Source of the DNA: Lactifluus volemus
Taxonomy: Eukaryota > Basidiomycota > Agaricomycetes > Russulales > Russulaceae
Assembly (NCBI GenBank): GCA_022376515.1
Contig: WTXI01000151.1
Location: 24,733-88,732 of the forward strand
Length of the DNA: 64,000 bases
Reading direction: 5' to 3'
Part shown: positions 48,861 to 61,911 of the stretch, one piece after another
How positions within the stretch are numbered: position 1 is the first letter of the stretch
Layout: each line of letters opens with the position of its first letter
Made by a program: the position numbers and the translations under genes
The notes under the pieces: model-generated
What the model was told of the DNA's origin: nothing
Database searches by the model: none
What the model saw: the letters and a program-made list of their open reading frames with translations, nothing else

Positions 48861-50522
48861 ATGTTACCCCCCAGCTCCCATCATCCTCCCCACCTTGATC
48901 CTTTTCCACTGCTGGGTCAACTCTTTCTCGCCTGAACGGAGCCCTTCAAACTTGTCTACCCGTTCCTTCCTCTTGTCAATCTTGCTCCCCACACCCATAG
49001 TCCTTCCTGGTGTAGGACGCAATCCGCCCACTCTCAAAACTGGCGTGCTTCCTCTTCTCCTTTTCTCTCACCTGTATAACAGCACTCGGTATTTACTGCC
49101 CTACCACCAATCGTCTTCTTCGGAGTTGCACCCATTCATCGCAGCAATCAAGAACTCTGGCTTCTTCTCAGCACACCGAGGGTAGTCCAAAGGAGCAGGC
49201 TTTGACACATCGTACCGGACTTACGATCACCAGTGGGTGGCATTTGAATGTCAACATTCGACTCGGTGTGGCCTTCAACTTCGTACCAGGCGCAAATGCG
49301 GCACGAACTGCAGTATATACTGTAGTCGTCGTAGTTGTCGCATTGGCCGTAGGATGCACAGGCTTCTTGAGGGTCCGCCCGTTCTATTTCTCTTCGTGGA
49401 TGTCTTAGGAACTGATCCTTGAATAGAGTATCGCCGTGTTATCGCTGACGTGGCTAGTACCCTCCACACGCAAAAGTCCTCCTCAGATTGTGGAAAAGGT
49501 GTATCGCCGCACCCATCTTGAGCATCAACGACGACGGACCGCACCGCGGTTGGTGGGAGAAGACCTGAACAAGCCCGAGTCTGTGTCGAGACCAGAATCC
49601 GTCCGCCATGTCTCATTCGATGAACCGATTCTAAAGCGAGAGGGACCCCCGTCAGCACCGGCGAGTGCACCGTCGTCTCCACGTGGCTGTTCCATACCGT
49701 TGCCTCGCTGTAAAAACCGGTCATCGCCAACCGGAACGATATCCCTGCCTCAAGTGACTTCGGTTATCGTGGCTAAGGATTCCCCTCTGTCGTCTGCTGA
49801 GACGCTCACAGAGCTACCAACTGAACTCAAGCGAACACTCTCATCCCGTCTCACCCGCGCGCTTCTCCATTCACGGGGCCGTGATCGTTCACGAGCTTCT
49901 ACAATAGCTTCTGTCACATCGCTGTCCACTACCGAGCCTTCTGAGTTTGGAGAAGCCGCTCTTCTCACCGACAAAAGTGATAATATCACCGAAAGAGGGA
50001 GGTTTGGATTCCTGAAAAAGTCGAAAGGTTTTTATTGTGCTTTATTGGTCTTATTTGCTTTTTAATCTAACTTAGTTTTTCACAGCCGGCCGGGCCCGTC
50101 CGCCTTCATTATCTGGCCCTTTCACATCCGATATCAACTCATCCGCTGATTCGTTTCCTTCCTCTCCCCGTCTTACCAATTCTCCTGATTCGATATCGCA
50201 TCCCTCATCAACAACCCCTCAACATCGTCGTGTATCGTCGAGCCCGGCTGCGTCCTCCAAACACAAATTGCGCATCGCAGACAAGATTTGCCCACGCAAG
50301 GAAAAGGACAAGGATGCAGAACCAAGGCCCAAGCCGGCACGTACACAACCGTATGGTCCCCCATACAACTGGATACCGCCCGCACCTGGTGCGTGGGCCG
50401 TGGCTACAGATGATACACCGGCAAGTGGGAGACGACGCAAGCGGCTGAGTGAACCTACCGATCCCACGAGTTCTCACGATCCCACGCGTCATGGGCACGA
50501 TCGTATAGGGAGTGCTGTGTAA
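48861..50522 (+). CDS. Single-pass membrane protein with Ser/Arg-rich cytosolic tail, unknown function
   Basis: The downstream exons are firm. A frame open from 49,016 contains no ATG but reaches a hydrophobic segment (TAVYTVVVVVVALA); a likely intron 49349-49426 (GTAGGA..ATAG) joins it to SIAVLSLTWLVP, making one ~26-residue span. The next exon runs to about 50028, and an intron with a T-rich end leads to the last exon at about 50087-50522. The tail is basic and Ser/Pro-rich (VRHVSFDEPI, SRLTRALLHSRGRDRSRAS) and ends with a Tyr/Pro motif (RTQPYGPPYNWIPPAPGAWA). The true start is not visible; ATG 48861 (MLPPSSHHPPHL), spliced into the 49-kb exon, is one candidate. The family is not recognised. 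Confidence 0.5.
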
Positions 50523-50982
50523 CCCTTGATCTCCCACCCGGTTATTTATTCTTCTGTTGTCGGAAATTGGGCATACCATGTAAAACATCATCATCACCCT
50601 CATCATCATATCTGTCATCCAACTACCGTCACTCGTTTGTTCATGGATATACTCATTTGTACGTAGTCAAGGGTAATTCGTCTTGTACTTAGAAATCCAC
50701 TCTCAAAGCTTGTTGGAGATTATGCATTTATCGCTACTTTTAAAACTTGTCCACCGGGCTCGTGCTCTAAGTAGGGACCCTGCATTGAATGATCCAATTT
50801 CTCGTTGGTCGTAAAACAAATATTATTCGCTGGGCATCCTGGGATATCTAATTCCATTGAGCATCTCTATAACAACCCGTCCTGAGAATTTTAAATCCAT
50901 CCGTAGGTCATGCTCCAAGGCGTCACCGGTCATCGGACTCCATGCCAGTGCTCGTCCCTGTGAAAGCCCACATGGGTCGTCA

Positions 50983-53900
50983 TTAATTCAATGAACCCAT
51001 ACTTGCAGTGGCCGCCATTCCATCCGTCGTCAACAGCGCCAACATTGCGCCAATCACCGGGCTTTGTGCGACCTCGAGGACGCGCCCGTTGTCGATCGCC
51101 CGCAATAGCGCCGCATCTAACAGCCGTCTACCAGATAAAGTAATTATTATTTATCATGATTGCTGATGAAAACGAATGAATGGATTTATTGGTGTTACAG
51201 GGGACGCACCGGAGTTGTTGGATGAGGATCGCGATGCGCGGCCAGGCCCGTAGACGCAACGTCCCTTCCACGCGTCCTCCAACGGTCAAGCCTCCACGCA
51301 CGTGGTCCACGGCGATGTGCCCACCAAAGAGTAAGAGAGCATATAGCGGGACCTTAATAAAAAAAAGAAACGTGTGTCAATAATATATATCATAGAGAAA
51401 AAGCCGCACCTCGGTGACGTCACGCAAGTACACTTTTCCGGTTCCGGCCGTCGTCATCGTCGTCGTCTCGACCCGTTCGAAACTGACCACGATCCCGGAA
51501 CGCCAGCCCGTCTCGGTGAATAATACGCTGGCCGGATGAACCCACACGCGTTGCCCGCCTCGCATATCCGTAGCGCGCCATTCGTGCGCGCCTACGTCCC
51601 GCGCTACCGTGCCGCTCGCTAGACGCGCAAACTTAACCGCGTGGCGTGGGAGCGCGATGCGCGCTACGCGCGGGTATAGCGCGGCGAGTAGGAGTGCTTT
51701 GAGCAGCGCAGGCTCGCTCGAGTGTACGTTCAACTCTGGTGACGAGGCGCGTTGACCCACCGGCACTAGCCCAGCGGATGTGAGGGCGGAGAGGAGGTCG
51801 TTGCGTAGGATGGTGATATCCCGGATCGTCGTGGCAGAGATGTAGTTCTGGGTTACAGTAAGTTGGAGAGGAAAGGTATGAGGGAGATAATAGGGAGGCG
51901 CGTACGTCTGCACAGAAGGTTCGCATGGCGTTGGCTGTCTCTTCTTGGCGTATCCGCATACATTCATTGTATGCGTGAGCATCTGTGAGTATGTCGCTTT
52001 TCGCTGTCGCAAAGCGTGCACGGGCTCTGTGGGCGGCTCAGCTCAGACCTGTGAATAATGGAGAAGAGGCTTGTTCGTCATACTGTGTTGCTTCATCACG
52101 CTTATCTATAGGGTTCAGGAATACGGGCTTCGAAGAAAGGCAGGCTGCGATGGTCAACATCGGGTCAACACATTGGAAAACGGTGGCGAGAATCAACATC
52201 TGAGAACGACCAGGATCAGAACTCGTGAGTCCATTGGGTGAAGTTGTTGACCTCACCTTTCCAAGACGAAGATCAACAGGAAGGAGAGCCTGGAGAAACT
52301 GTGAGCAGACTGGTAGGTATTTGTCGGTCTTTATCCTACCATGTGCCGGCCGAGGGCGGTCAGGTGGCCATCCTGGTCGATAGCACCAAGTTCCTCAAGA
52401 ACGGAGAGAGCTTTTTCCACAGCAGTGACTTCTGGTGGGTCGATGGCACGACTCAGGAATTGCTAAAGAAAAAAAAAAGGATTGTGAGAAGCAGCAACTG
52501 AAAGTAATCGATTAGGGTTTTCAGACCTTGACGTCCTCGTGTTCCCGTGTTGACTTTACGGTAAGACAAATACTCTCCAGCGAGACGCGCAGGATCTCCG
52601 GGCGTGGGAATTGCTCCATCTTGCGCTCGCGGCCGCGAGTGTACAGTTTATAGCATACTCCTGGGCGCGTGCGCCCCGCACGCCCCGGCGCTGTCGTCCA
52701 GCGGCTCGAGTGGTCCATTGCTCTACGAGTTTCGTGAAACGGCTCTCAGCGTCATATTGGATTTCTTTGACCCTTCCCGTATCAACGACATAGACAATGT
52801 CGTCGATCGTGATGGAGGTCTGCGCAAGTGAATAAAGTGAATGGTCAGGACGAAGCGGATGTAAACGGTAAGTACCTCTGCTACATTCGTGGCGACGATG
52901 ATTTTCCATTTTGGTGAGGGTGCAAAGACAGCACGTTGTTCGTTACTCGATAGGTTCGCGTGTAGGGGGAAGATTTTGGCCTCCGACGCGGAGGGCGAGC
53001 CCTGAAGGGATTCGATGCACTGTCTGATTTCCTGGACACCAGGTAGGAACACGAGAATTCCAGCTTTTTCCTCCGCAGTACTCATAATATGATCGATCGT
53101 GGCGGTTATTAGCTGTCTTGACCGGTAAGGCAGCGAGACCAGCTCACATCAGAATGAAGACTTACCGTGTAATCTATACGATCAGAGCGGCTAATTGCCT
53201 GAACTGCAGTCGCGCCGCGTTCATCAAGACCGGAACTGAGATATTCTTCTCTATCAGTTCGGAAATCTTCGTCAAGTTGCTTCTTTCCACCAATATTCGC
53301 AGTAGGACGGTAACCGATAAGGTTGATGTAGTCCTCAAGGAACCTGTTGTTGTCTCTGTCGTCAGTTGCGTTGACCAATTGTCAAACGGAAGGTCCCTCA
53401 CATATCTTTAACCGGATGCGTGAACCCTGGAATAGCGAGTAGTGGGGCATTGGAGAAGTAGCGAACAAAAGTCTCGTGGTTTATCGTAGCCGACATAAGT
53501 ACAACTTTCAGTGTAGAATTGCGGGTTAACAATTCCTTCAGCTCCAGCAGCAAGAAGTCGCCGTCGACGGAACGTTCATGGACCTTGGTAAAAGCTGATT
53601 GTGTCTATCGGAAGATAGTCTATGAGATCACCCACCTCGTCCACGACAACGTGCGTGACGCCACTCAAGTCGTCTCCAGTGCTCAGCCGCCTGAGTACGA
53701 TGCCAGTTGTGCAAAACAGCAGCTTTGTTTTCTCCGTCTGCTTGCTTTCCCCGCGGATTACGTAACCTACCGAGCCGTCGTTCAAACGCTCTGTATGGAC
53801 ACGCGCAGCTACCGATGTTGCAGATATACGACGGGGTTGAGTTATAAGTATGTTTGCACAGGAACCCCGGCCGGACTGTATGAGAGAGTCGAGTATGAAC

Positions 53901-55968
53901 TGGGGTACTGAGGAAGGTTATTCAACATGTCAAGTCTGTCATCGTGAATCCACTCACACTGTGTTGTTTTTCCGGAACCCGTTTCACCAACTACGACAAC
54001 TACTCTAGATTTTTCGAGCATAGCCAAAAAACTGTCCTTCGAAGCGAACGCAGGAAGGCGGCGTCGAGACGCAAGTAGCTTTGCATACCGCTCATCTTGA
54101 CGCATTGTGTCGAACTCCTGCATCACCTCGGCATCTGAACGCAAATCATGCCGAACCGAACTAGCTGCACTGCGAGGCTTCCTCTCCCTTGTCTTTTCTG
54201 GGGCACCTGAAGTCGGATTAACTTTGAGGACTCTTGCCTCTTGATGCGGAGCGAGGTGCCTTAAGACGTCATGCATATTGGGAGGTCCCTGGTCTTCCAA
54301 CAGCGCCCAGTGCTCTTCGAGAACCTGCATCGCCACGACGCAGATACCTTCTGTCGAATCACTTATAGTACCCTTTTTGAATGCATCAAGGAGCCTTTCG
54401 AGAAGGTGTAGCCGCACATAGGCCGGTACCGAGGAGGACGTGATATACATTGGTGGTGGGCGTGAAGATCTGTTGTACGCGTAGCCAGGAGGAATAACAA
54501 AATTAAGCTGGATGGGTGCGAGGAAGAGCGGCATGACGAGGGTGAAGGTGTAGTCGTCGGCATAAGATGCGCCCATCGATTCTATCTCATCTTCTGTAAT
54601 ACGCTCCTCCACATCGTCGCCGTCGGGTTGCATTGTGACGTCTTCCCAAGACTCACCGACAAGACGACGATTTAGTGCGGCCACGAGCAGAGCCCACTCT
54701 TCAAGGAGGTGTGATTTCGTTGAGCAGTCATGAACCACGTGCGCGGGCCATCCTGCCTGCTTGATGGCGCGGTCCTTAACCCAGCGTTTCTTGATGTCTT
54801 CTTGGCCTCCATGAATGCCCGTTACGAGCGGGTTTGAACTGTTATTCTCGGGAGGAAACGCGGGGGCAAGTCTACCTCTGGGACGTGAAGAACGAGATAT
54901 TCGATGCATGCCTCGAGAGGAGAAGCTGCGGATAAAAAATTGGAGGCGAGAGGAGACGGCTTCGAGAGAAAGGCAACTGCGTCACGCGCTTGAGTTTTTA
55001 TAAAACCAAGGTCATCCAGCTGTTGGAGGATGACCGAAGTGCTATCTTCATTAATGACCAATAGCGATGTATCTTCAAGCTCTGGGCTATCTGCAATAGC
55101 CTGTCGCAAGAGTAAGTGGGACATATACACATAACATAGCCGAGAATTAAAACCATCTTTATAGCGTTCTCAACCAGTTCACGAAGTTCGGTTGACAATT
55201 TAACCTCGAGAGAGTCTTTACGTGGGTCTAGCTCCGATTCAGGAGCAGACGCCCTTGTAGCTTGCTGGGGCTCTTCTTTCTTCTTGCCGCTCTCTCCTGA
55301 CGATCCGCCACGGCCTTGCGTGCAGCAAATGGGTCGGCATCATACATCCAGCTCTGATGCGATGGCGCTTTCTTATGTTCAGCTGCTAACTCTGCCCAGT
55401 ACTCACGAGGTCCGGGAGGAAGAACACGATTGAGCTGAATGCCGTTGCAAAACTAGTAGAATTTTCAGTTGGTTTTATGAAGCCGCCGAGGTGGATGAGA
55501 TGAAAACGGACGCGATAAAGAGCATACGTGGCACCCCAATGCCGGGCTTCCAAGGAGATTTGCATATGTACGGAGGGTGAGATTCCATACGAACGACTTG
55601 GGTCTCTTGGCCATTCTTTGTTCGAACCATCCTGGTCAAAGTAATAACAAAAGCCCAACCTTGACCTCGCTTTGGCTAAAAAGTGGGTGAGTTATGTCCA
55701 GAGGACGCAGTTAGGGGCACTAAACGGTGTCGACAACAGGTTTCTCCCAGCCATTTTTTGAGCACCTATTTACATGTGACGACTTGTATTGGGTGATAAG
55801 GTGGACAGAGACCAACCTTTCTTGTAATAAACTTAGCGGGTATTTCGAGCCCGAGGGAAATAAAGGTGGTGCGTTGCCCTTGGAGACATCCGAATCGCCG
55901 ATTTCCTTTGAAGATTTTGAGGAATTCCCGGCGTTGCCTGACTTTACAATTCCTTTTCTGGGTGGCAT
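50983..55968 (-). CDS. DEVH-box RNA helicase (DHX29/DHX57-like, YLR419W type) with four apparent frame breaks
   Basis: A many-exon minus-strand gene of about 1400 codons. The N-terminus (FPSGSKYPLSLLQER, NGWEKPVVDT, LEARHWGATYALYR) and the RWD/UBA-like middle part are followed by the helicase core: Walker A GETGSGKTTQ, ITQPRRISATSVA, DEVHERS (split by an intron near 53,630), LMSATI, FLPGVQEIRQC, ATNVAETSITIDD and the QRRGRAGR motif. HA2 (AVEKALSVLEELGAIDQDGH) and the OB-fold (HPASVLF, VPLYALLLFGG) end at a TAA at 50983. Such helicases act in translation or ribosome-associated RNA remodelling. One base seems to be missing at about 55,556, 55,287, 54,862-54,866 (a G run) and 52,683-52,686 (a C run); elsewhere the frame and introns are clean. 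Either the gene is newly dead or the assembly is poor here. Confidence 0.85.
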
Positions 55969-56132
55969 TTTACTTGTCGAAGATCAGGTGCAAACCCGGC
56001 GTGGGAAAAATAATTTAATCGAAATTGGTTGCTTTATCGTCGTAGCTGTTTCAGCCTTCCTTCATTTCTGCGATATATAAACGGCTACAACAAGTCCGAT
56101 GTCCACTCTCCTTCTTCTCATTTCCATCTTTC

Positions 56133-57658
56133 ATGGCACAGAGCCATAGAATCGCGTCAGAATTAGGCAAGTGATCAGTCCTTCAAGTTATTGACTTTAT
56201 CCAATAACGTTCGGTTATTGTTTAGGTGTCATTTTAGTGGCAGTCTTTTGTAGGTGTTCAGAATAATTCGATGAAGCATTCCTGAATTCTCGAGCAGTTA
56301 ACTCGTTGTTCTGCGGGATTATCACCAAACAAAATTATTTGTATTGGACTGGTGGTGGGTCTCACTATCGCTCGTAGATATTATGGATATGAATATGTTT
56401 CAGGTTTCAAGGACTCGATATATGTGAGGTGAGCGTCAATAATATCACACCTTCTCCCGGATCTCAGTTTTCTTAGAGCTCTGGTCGTTGCACAATGTTC
56501 CATCGTTGTCCTCCAGACCGCCTTGTATGCTTGCATTTCTAATCGGCCTTACCCCTGAAATCGAACTGACCAAATATTTGGATCATGTGGAAATCAGGAA
56601 TTGGCGCTTTGCTTGGGTCGCCTTGTATGTTCCAGGTCTTGCTAAATCCTGCCCATCAATGTTATCTGTAGTGTTTCCATATACGGTCATGGCCGGATTT
56701 CTAAAGGTTTGTTCTACTCCTGTGTGCAACTTGCCGCTGATACTGTTTAAAGCGACGACATGGACATCACCGGTTTCCTCGGCATGTCAATGTGTTCTCA
56801 TTGTGATAGCCAATACATTCCTAGCTTTCCGGCCAGTTCTCGTCCGATCACTGGTGCCAGTGGATGCCTATCTGACAGGGTTCAAATTTTCAGAATTTAC
56901 AACTTAACAAGCAGCCGATTAAAGACCGGTCTGGTCTTTTTATTCTCTGTCGTGGCGTTTATTCTTGGCGTGATCTCCATCGCAATGAGTTTTATTTCGG
57001 GGCGGTAAGGGTGTTATTGTACAGAACACTCGAACACTTCTTACTCACATACGCAGACCCACCGTAGAGGTCGCACATCCTTTTGAACGAGCTACAGCTG
57101 TCATATGGCACGCGTTACAGGCTATCGCCGAGTTCCTCATCATGTGTACATCGTTTTACGATCTTTTCACAGTGAAACTGAACATTCTGCATAGACTTCC
57201 TTTCGCGAGCGCTTCTGGCTTCCCGTAGTGGTATCAAGGGGTCAGACAAGGTTGTGCATCATCTCGTTCGCAACGTCATTCAAATTGGACTCTTTGCGAT
57301 GCTCTGGGCCGTTATAGGGTTATCGACATACTTTTTGCTGCCACAATTCGCAATTTACTCCATCTTTGACACAACATCAGGATCAATATATACTCACGTA
57401 AGTGGTAGTCTCTCGTCAAAGGACGTCACATGAAGGTCGTTTATCAATTAGATGATTTATGACGGCCTCTTATCTCGCGGCAGATTGCGCGGACGCATGG
57501 CTGAACTAAGCCGTGACGTCCCTTCGCAGGTGCAGCGTTTTATTTGCCTACAGATTTGTGTAGTACTGAATGAAAGTGCCAGGGTGTATATTTACCAACT
57601 TCTTCGCGAGGAATGGGATCGTCGAACTCACCTCAAGAAAGTGGTGCTATTTCTTTAG
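56133..57658 (+). pseudogene. DUF6534-like fungal multi-pass membrane protein, copy 1 (probably degenerate)
   Basis: Spliced segments match the fungal DUF6534 pattern of about seven membrane spans: a YLYW-containing first loop, KDSIYVR followed by LVVAQCSIVVLQTALYA, FRIYNLTSSRLKTGLVFLFS, WHALQAIAEFLIMCTSFYDL, KGSDKVVHHLVRNVIQIGLF, AMLWAVIGLSTYFLLP and YTHMIYDGLLSRGRLRGRM. Introns of 50-80 nt with GTGAGC and GTAAGT donors separate them. Around 56,540-56,580 extra bases relative to copy 2 break the frame (stop after SNRPYP). The family is predicted to sit in the plasma membrane or endomembranes; the function is unknown. Copy 2 lies about 4.4 kb downstream. Confidence 0.5.
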
Positions 57659-60503
57659 TGAATTTAGCAAGCAAGGACAATACCTCTTACTGAAGGCGCC
57701 CAAGGCCTGTCAAGGAGTAGGCTACTGGGGCGCGACTTCCTATGCAAGGCGGGGCAAGGGGCTGAAATTTTGTGGAAATGAAGTCGGAGTCCGTTTCTGA
57801 AGCTAGCCTCCTTTCAGTTAGTGGGAACCCTCAGTGTATTGACTGCCAGTGTCTCTTGTATTCTAACGTACCTCGTATACCTCACAAGTGGCCTCTAGTC
57901 TGTTATCTACGAGGACCGGACGGAAAGGGTCGATCAAATCATCTACTCATTCCGAGTCGCGCCCTAATATTCCCGTCCGTTGCTCCACACACAGATGAAA
58001 TCAATTCCCATGACGCCCTTCGAGCCGATATCTGGACCGGTTAGTATCAGAAATTATTTAATCAGGGTTGACCCGGCATCGCCACTCAGCTCAGTCAAGG
58101 TGAATCAGCTTGACTTGATCTGTTTGCTAATTGAGTTTTCCCTCATTTTATTTTATTTCTTTCTGAAAGCGTATTTGGCTGAGAAGGGACAGAGAGATCT
58201 TCGATAGCACTGCCCTGAACTCGAAAGAACGTCGAAGGCTTTTAGAATTCAGGCAAGAGTTTAGGATGTCAACACAGAGCTGAGAGAGGGCCGATCCTCG
58301 GTCAAAACGTCTTCATCTGAAAAATTATTGTCTACCCGTCCAAATTCATCTACTGTTCCATCTCCGATCCGTCTCCTTCTACTCCGACTTCAATGTCCCT
58401 GTCGGCGCTTGGCAGGTGATGAGCCAAAAGCGAGAACGGAAATTGAAGGGGATCGGGACGAAACATGACAAGGAACGATTCCCAGAAATGTACAATATTT
58501 TCCATTCGATATTTCATTAGCGCGTGAGCTCCAAGTGAGCCAGATGCCACAGTGACCACATGCGACGCGGCGATGCTGCGGAGTGGATTTGGTCTGTATT
58601 TTCAGGGTGCTGATGCACCATACTTAGGCATCGTATGGTCGTTTTTGGACTGTCATGGGACAGGCGGGGTTAGACGGGTCACGAATGGAGAGTTCAGATT
58701 GACGCGGCCGAGGCGGTGGTAGAACCGACCGCTTAGCAAGAGACGAAATGTCCCCAATGCGCACGGTGATGTGCTTGGCGCGCCCAAGAGTCCAACTTGT
58801 GCTACTACATATGTCTATGAAAAAAACACAAAAAGCCCAGCCACTGGTCCTAGTGATCTGCGAAAAAAGGAAGAGACCGGACGATGCTGTGTGGGGGTTA
58901 GCTGGGGCTAACATTGTGGTGGGCTGGGCCATGTGTGGAAAGCTGGCGCCTTGTATACAGTGGTTGGGACTGTCGAAGCGTTTACGAGTACCTGGGCAAT
59001 ATGACGGAGGCGACTTATGCATTATACATTGCCCGTAGAGGACGGCATAATCTAGCTCTACAAACCGAGGGTCCATGCATCCCTTTTGTATTGAACCTGA
59101 ATGTGCTCAGTACAGGGTGAAAGAGATTAAGCCTGAGGATACTTTGATGATCTCGAGAAACTCTAGTCATCGTGGTCGGCTGACAGGCACCGATCACGGT
59201 CATACTAGTGGTCACAATCACGGCGGAGGTCTCGGTGTCAGGTCGGGATCACGTTGATGCGTGTTAGAGTCATGATCTTCTTGAGGAATGCATCCGACGA
59301 CCCAGGTCTACAGGCTCACGATACAAAAGCTTGTGAAAGTAGGCCAGAAAAGCAATTCGTGTAGCTGTGAACACATCACGATCCCTTTAGAAGCCATGAA
59401 GGAATGCTCCATCAAGTCCTGGTCTGAGAGCTGCTTGGCTAGGCAGAGAGGGTTTCTGTCTGTAGGAAACGCGGATAATAATCAATGACATCGTCTTCAT
59501 TGAAGAATTTGAAGACACGTCAACAAAGTCGATGAAGCGTTTCCTAGTGAAACATATGGCTGCGATGGTGTCCGGTCAGATGTACTCCAGGGAGACACGG
59601 AAGGTAGGCCAGTCAGTGCTGTAGCCATCAAGGATTTCCAAAAGTCGCGTATGGGGAGGGGATGTAACGCAGAATGCATTTCGACCGTCTTGATCATATA
59701 TGGTCGTTACCTGGGAAAAGCGTAGCATATTCATGCAGGATCTGAACCAAGAAGTCTTGATGTTTGCCGAGAAATTTTAGGAGCCTGGCTAAGCGTGGGC
59801 CTGAAATGGTAGCTGGTCCAGCATGCGGAGTCAAAGACAATGTTTCCAGGTGGTAAAAGTGTGGCAGGTGCAGGCGGGGCGATAAATGATGCAAATGGTG
59901 GAGGATGGGTCAGGACTCGGAGGCGAGTGGATGGTAGAAGAAGCATTGACAAGGTAACAGATCTAGGCGGGGGTCGGGACGGGGAGTGTCAGGCAACTGG
60001 CAAGGTGGGTACCACGAGCTACGGCCTCGATACGGACACATCGCAGCTTATGTCAGCATGCATTAAACGAATAGATTAGGTAAACCTAATCAGAGTAAGC
60101 GTCACGCGAGTGGAAACGCGCATCTTGTGACCTGCGACCGGTCTCTTTCCCCCTGTGTCTAGCCAAGTGCGCATGCGAGAAAACAGGGAAAAAAAAAAGA
60201 CAACTGATCATGCCCTGAAATTTAGAGCAAATAATTACGGACTCTAGCAGATAAAAGGTTAAATGCGAACTGAATCTGTGGCGTAGACAGCTCAGGTGGC
60301 AGTAGATTCCCGAAGCCGGCTCCGGAGGTAGGTCCCATCCGCCTCAGTTCCACCAAAATTTCGTTCAAGTAATTTACAAAACTAACTTTTGTATCGTGTT
60401 TCGACTCAGCGGTCATGTTGGAGCGAAACAGGGTTATATACGGGTACAACAGCCCGGATGCTAGTGTGGATCATCCCTACCATCCTTTTCCCTGAGTCCC
60501 ATC
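57659..60503. other. Gene-poor interval between the DUF6534-like copies
   Basis: Open frames on both strands (for example 58,624-59,076 minus, 59,694-59,894 minus with LPHFYHLETLSLTPHAGPA) are short and unsupported by splice context. The latter is leucine-spaced and might be an F-box or LRR remnant, but I would not annotate it. Nothing else is clear. Confidence 0.35.
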
Positions 60504-61911
60504 CATGGCACACTGGCAAGAGCAGTCCTCTAGCATCGCATCAGCACTAGGCAAGCTATCTGTCCTTTTCTTTATCCGCTCGTCCAATAACACCCGGTTA
60601 CTGTTTAGGTTTCCTTTTACTGGCAATCCTTTGTAGGTGTTCAGATTATCCGGTGGAGCACTCCTCAATTCTCGAGCAGTTAGTTCGTTTTTCTGCGGGA
60701 TTATCACCAAGCAATATTATTTGTATTGGACTAGTGGTGGGTCTCCAAGTCACTATCACGCGTAGACATTATGGACGTAAATACGTTTATAGGTTACAAG
60801 GACTCGATATACGTGAGGTGAGCGCCAACTCGAACGATATACCAGTAGACTCGTTCTACCAGAGTCCATTTTCAACAGGATTTTGGTTGTTGCACAGTTT
60901 TCCATCGTCATTTGTCAAACCGTCTTGTATGCTTTCATCCCTATCAGCTTTATCCCTGGAATTCAAATTGACCACGTGGACGTCAGGAATTGGTTGCTTG
61001 CTTGGACCGTCTTGTATGCTTCAGCCTCCTGGTTCTTTGCTAACTGGGAAAATATACTCACCAATTCTGTCTGTAGTATTCACGTCTATGAAATCGGAGA
61101 TGTTCTCAAAGGTCTGTTCTACGTCGAGGGAGCGTGTATCTTCCCTCTAATACCATTTAAAGCAAAGACGTGGCAAGCACCGGTCGCTTCGGTATGTCAA
61201 TGTATCCTCATCATAATAGCCAATACGTTCCTGGCTTTCCGGTCAGTTCTCATCTGGGATTCCGGGTAGATGCCTATCTCATTGACCACAAAATTTCAGT
61301 ATATACAATCTAACAGGCAGCAGCCTAAAAACGGGTCTAGTCTTTGGATTCTCCCTCCTTGCGTTTATCACTGGTGTGATCGTCAACGTAATTGGTTTTT
61401 CTTTGGGGAGGTAAGGGTGCTATTGAGTCGAACAACCAAACTCTTAATGATGTACGCCGAAGCAACCTAGAAGTCTCGGGTCCCTCACAGCGTGCTACAT
61501 CCGTCGTGTGGCACTCGTTACAGGCTATCGCAGAATTCCTTATCATGTGTACATCATTATATCGCCTTTTCACAGTGACACTGACCATTCTATGGCATAG
61601 ACTTTCTTTCGCAAGCGCTCCTGTCCTCTCGTAGTGGCATCGAGGGTCAGACCGAGTCGTGCATCATCTCGTTCGCAACGTCATTCAAGTCGGACTTTTT
61701 GCAATGCTCTGGGCCGTTATGGGGTTATCGACATTCTTTCTTCTGCGCGCGTTACGATTTATTCCGTCTTTGACGCGACGTCAGGGTCAATATACACTCA
61801 CGTGAGTAGTTTTCTCTCGTAAAAGAGTCTCACAGGAAATGTCGTTTCTCGATTGATTTAGATGATTTATGACGGCCTCTGTTGCGCAAGCGACTGCGTC
61901 GGCGCATAGCA
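60504..61911 (+). pseudogene. DUF6534-like fungal multi-pass membrane protein, copy 2 (degenerate 3' end)
   Basis: Homologous to 56,133-57,658 from MAHW/MAQS-type starts onward. It preserves VVAQFSIVICQTVLYAFIPI, NLTGSSLKTGLVFGFSLLAF, WHSLQAIAEFLIMCTSLYRL and DRVVHHLVRNVIQVGLF. A one-base loss in the run after GCATCGAG shifts the frame relative to copy 1, and the C-terminal exon ends early (MIYDGLCCASDCVGA). The N-terminal and middle exons look better than in copy 1. Whether either is expressed cannot be told. Confidence 0.5.
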
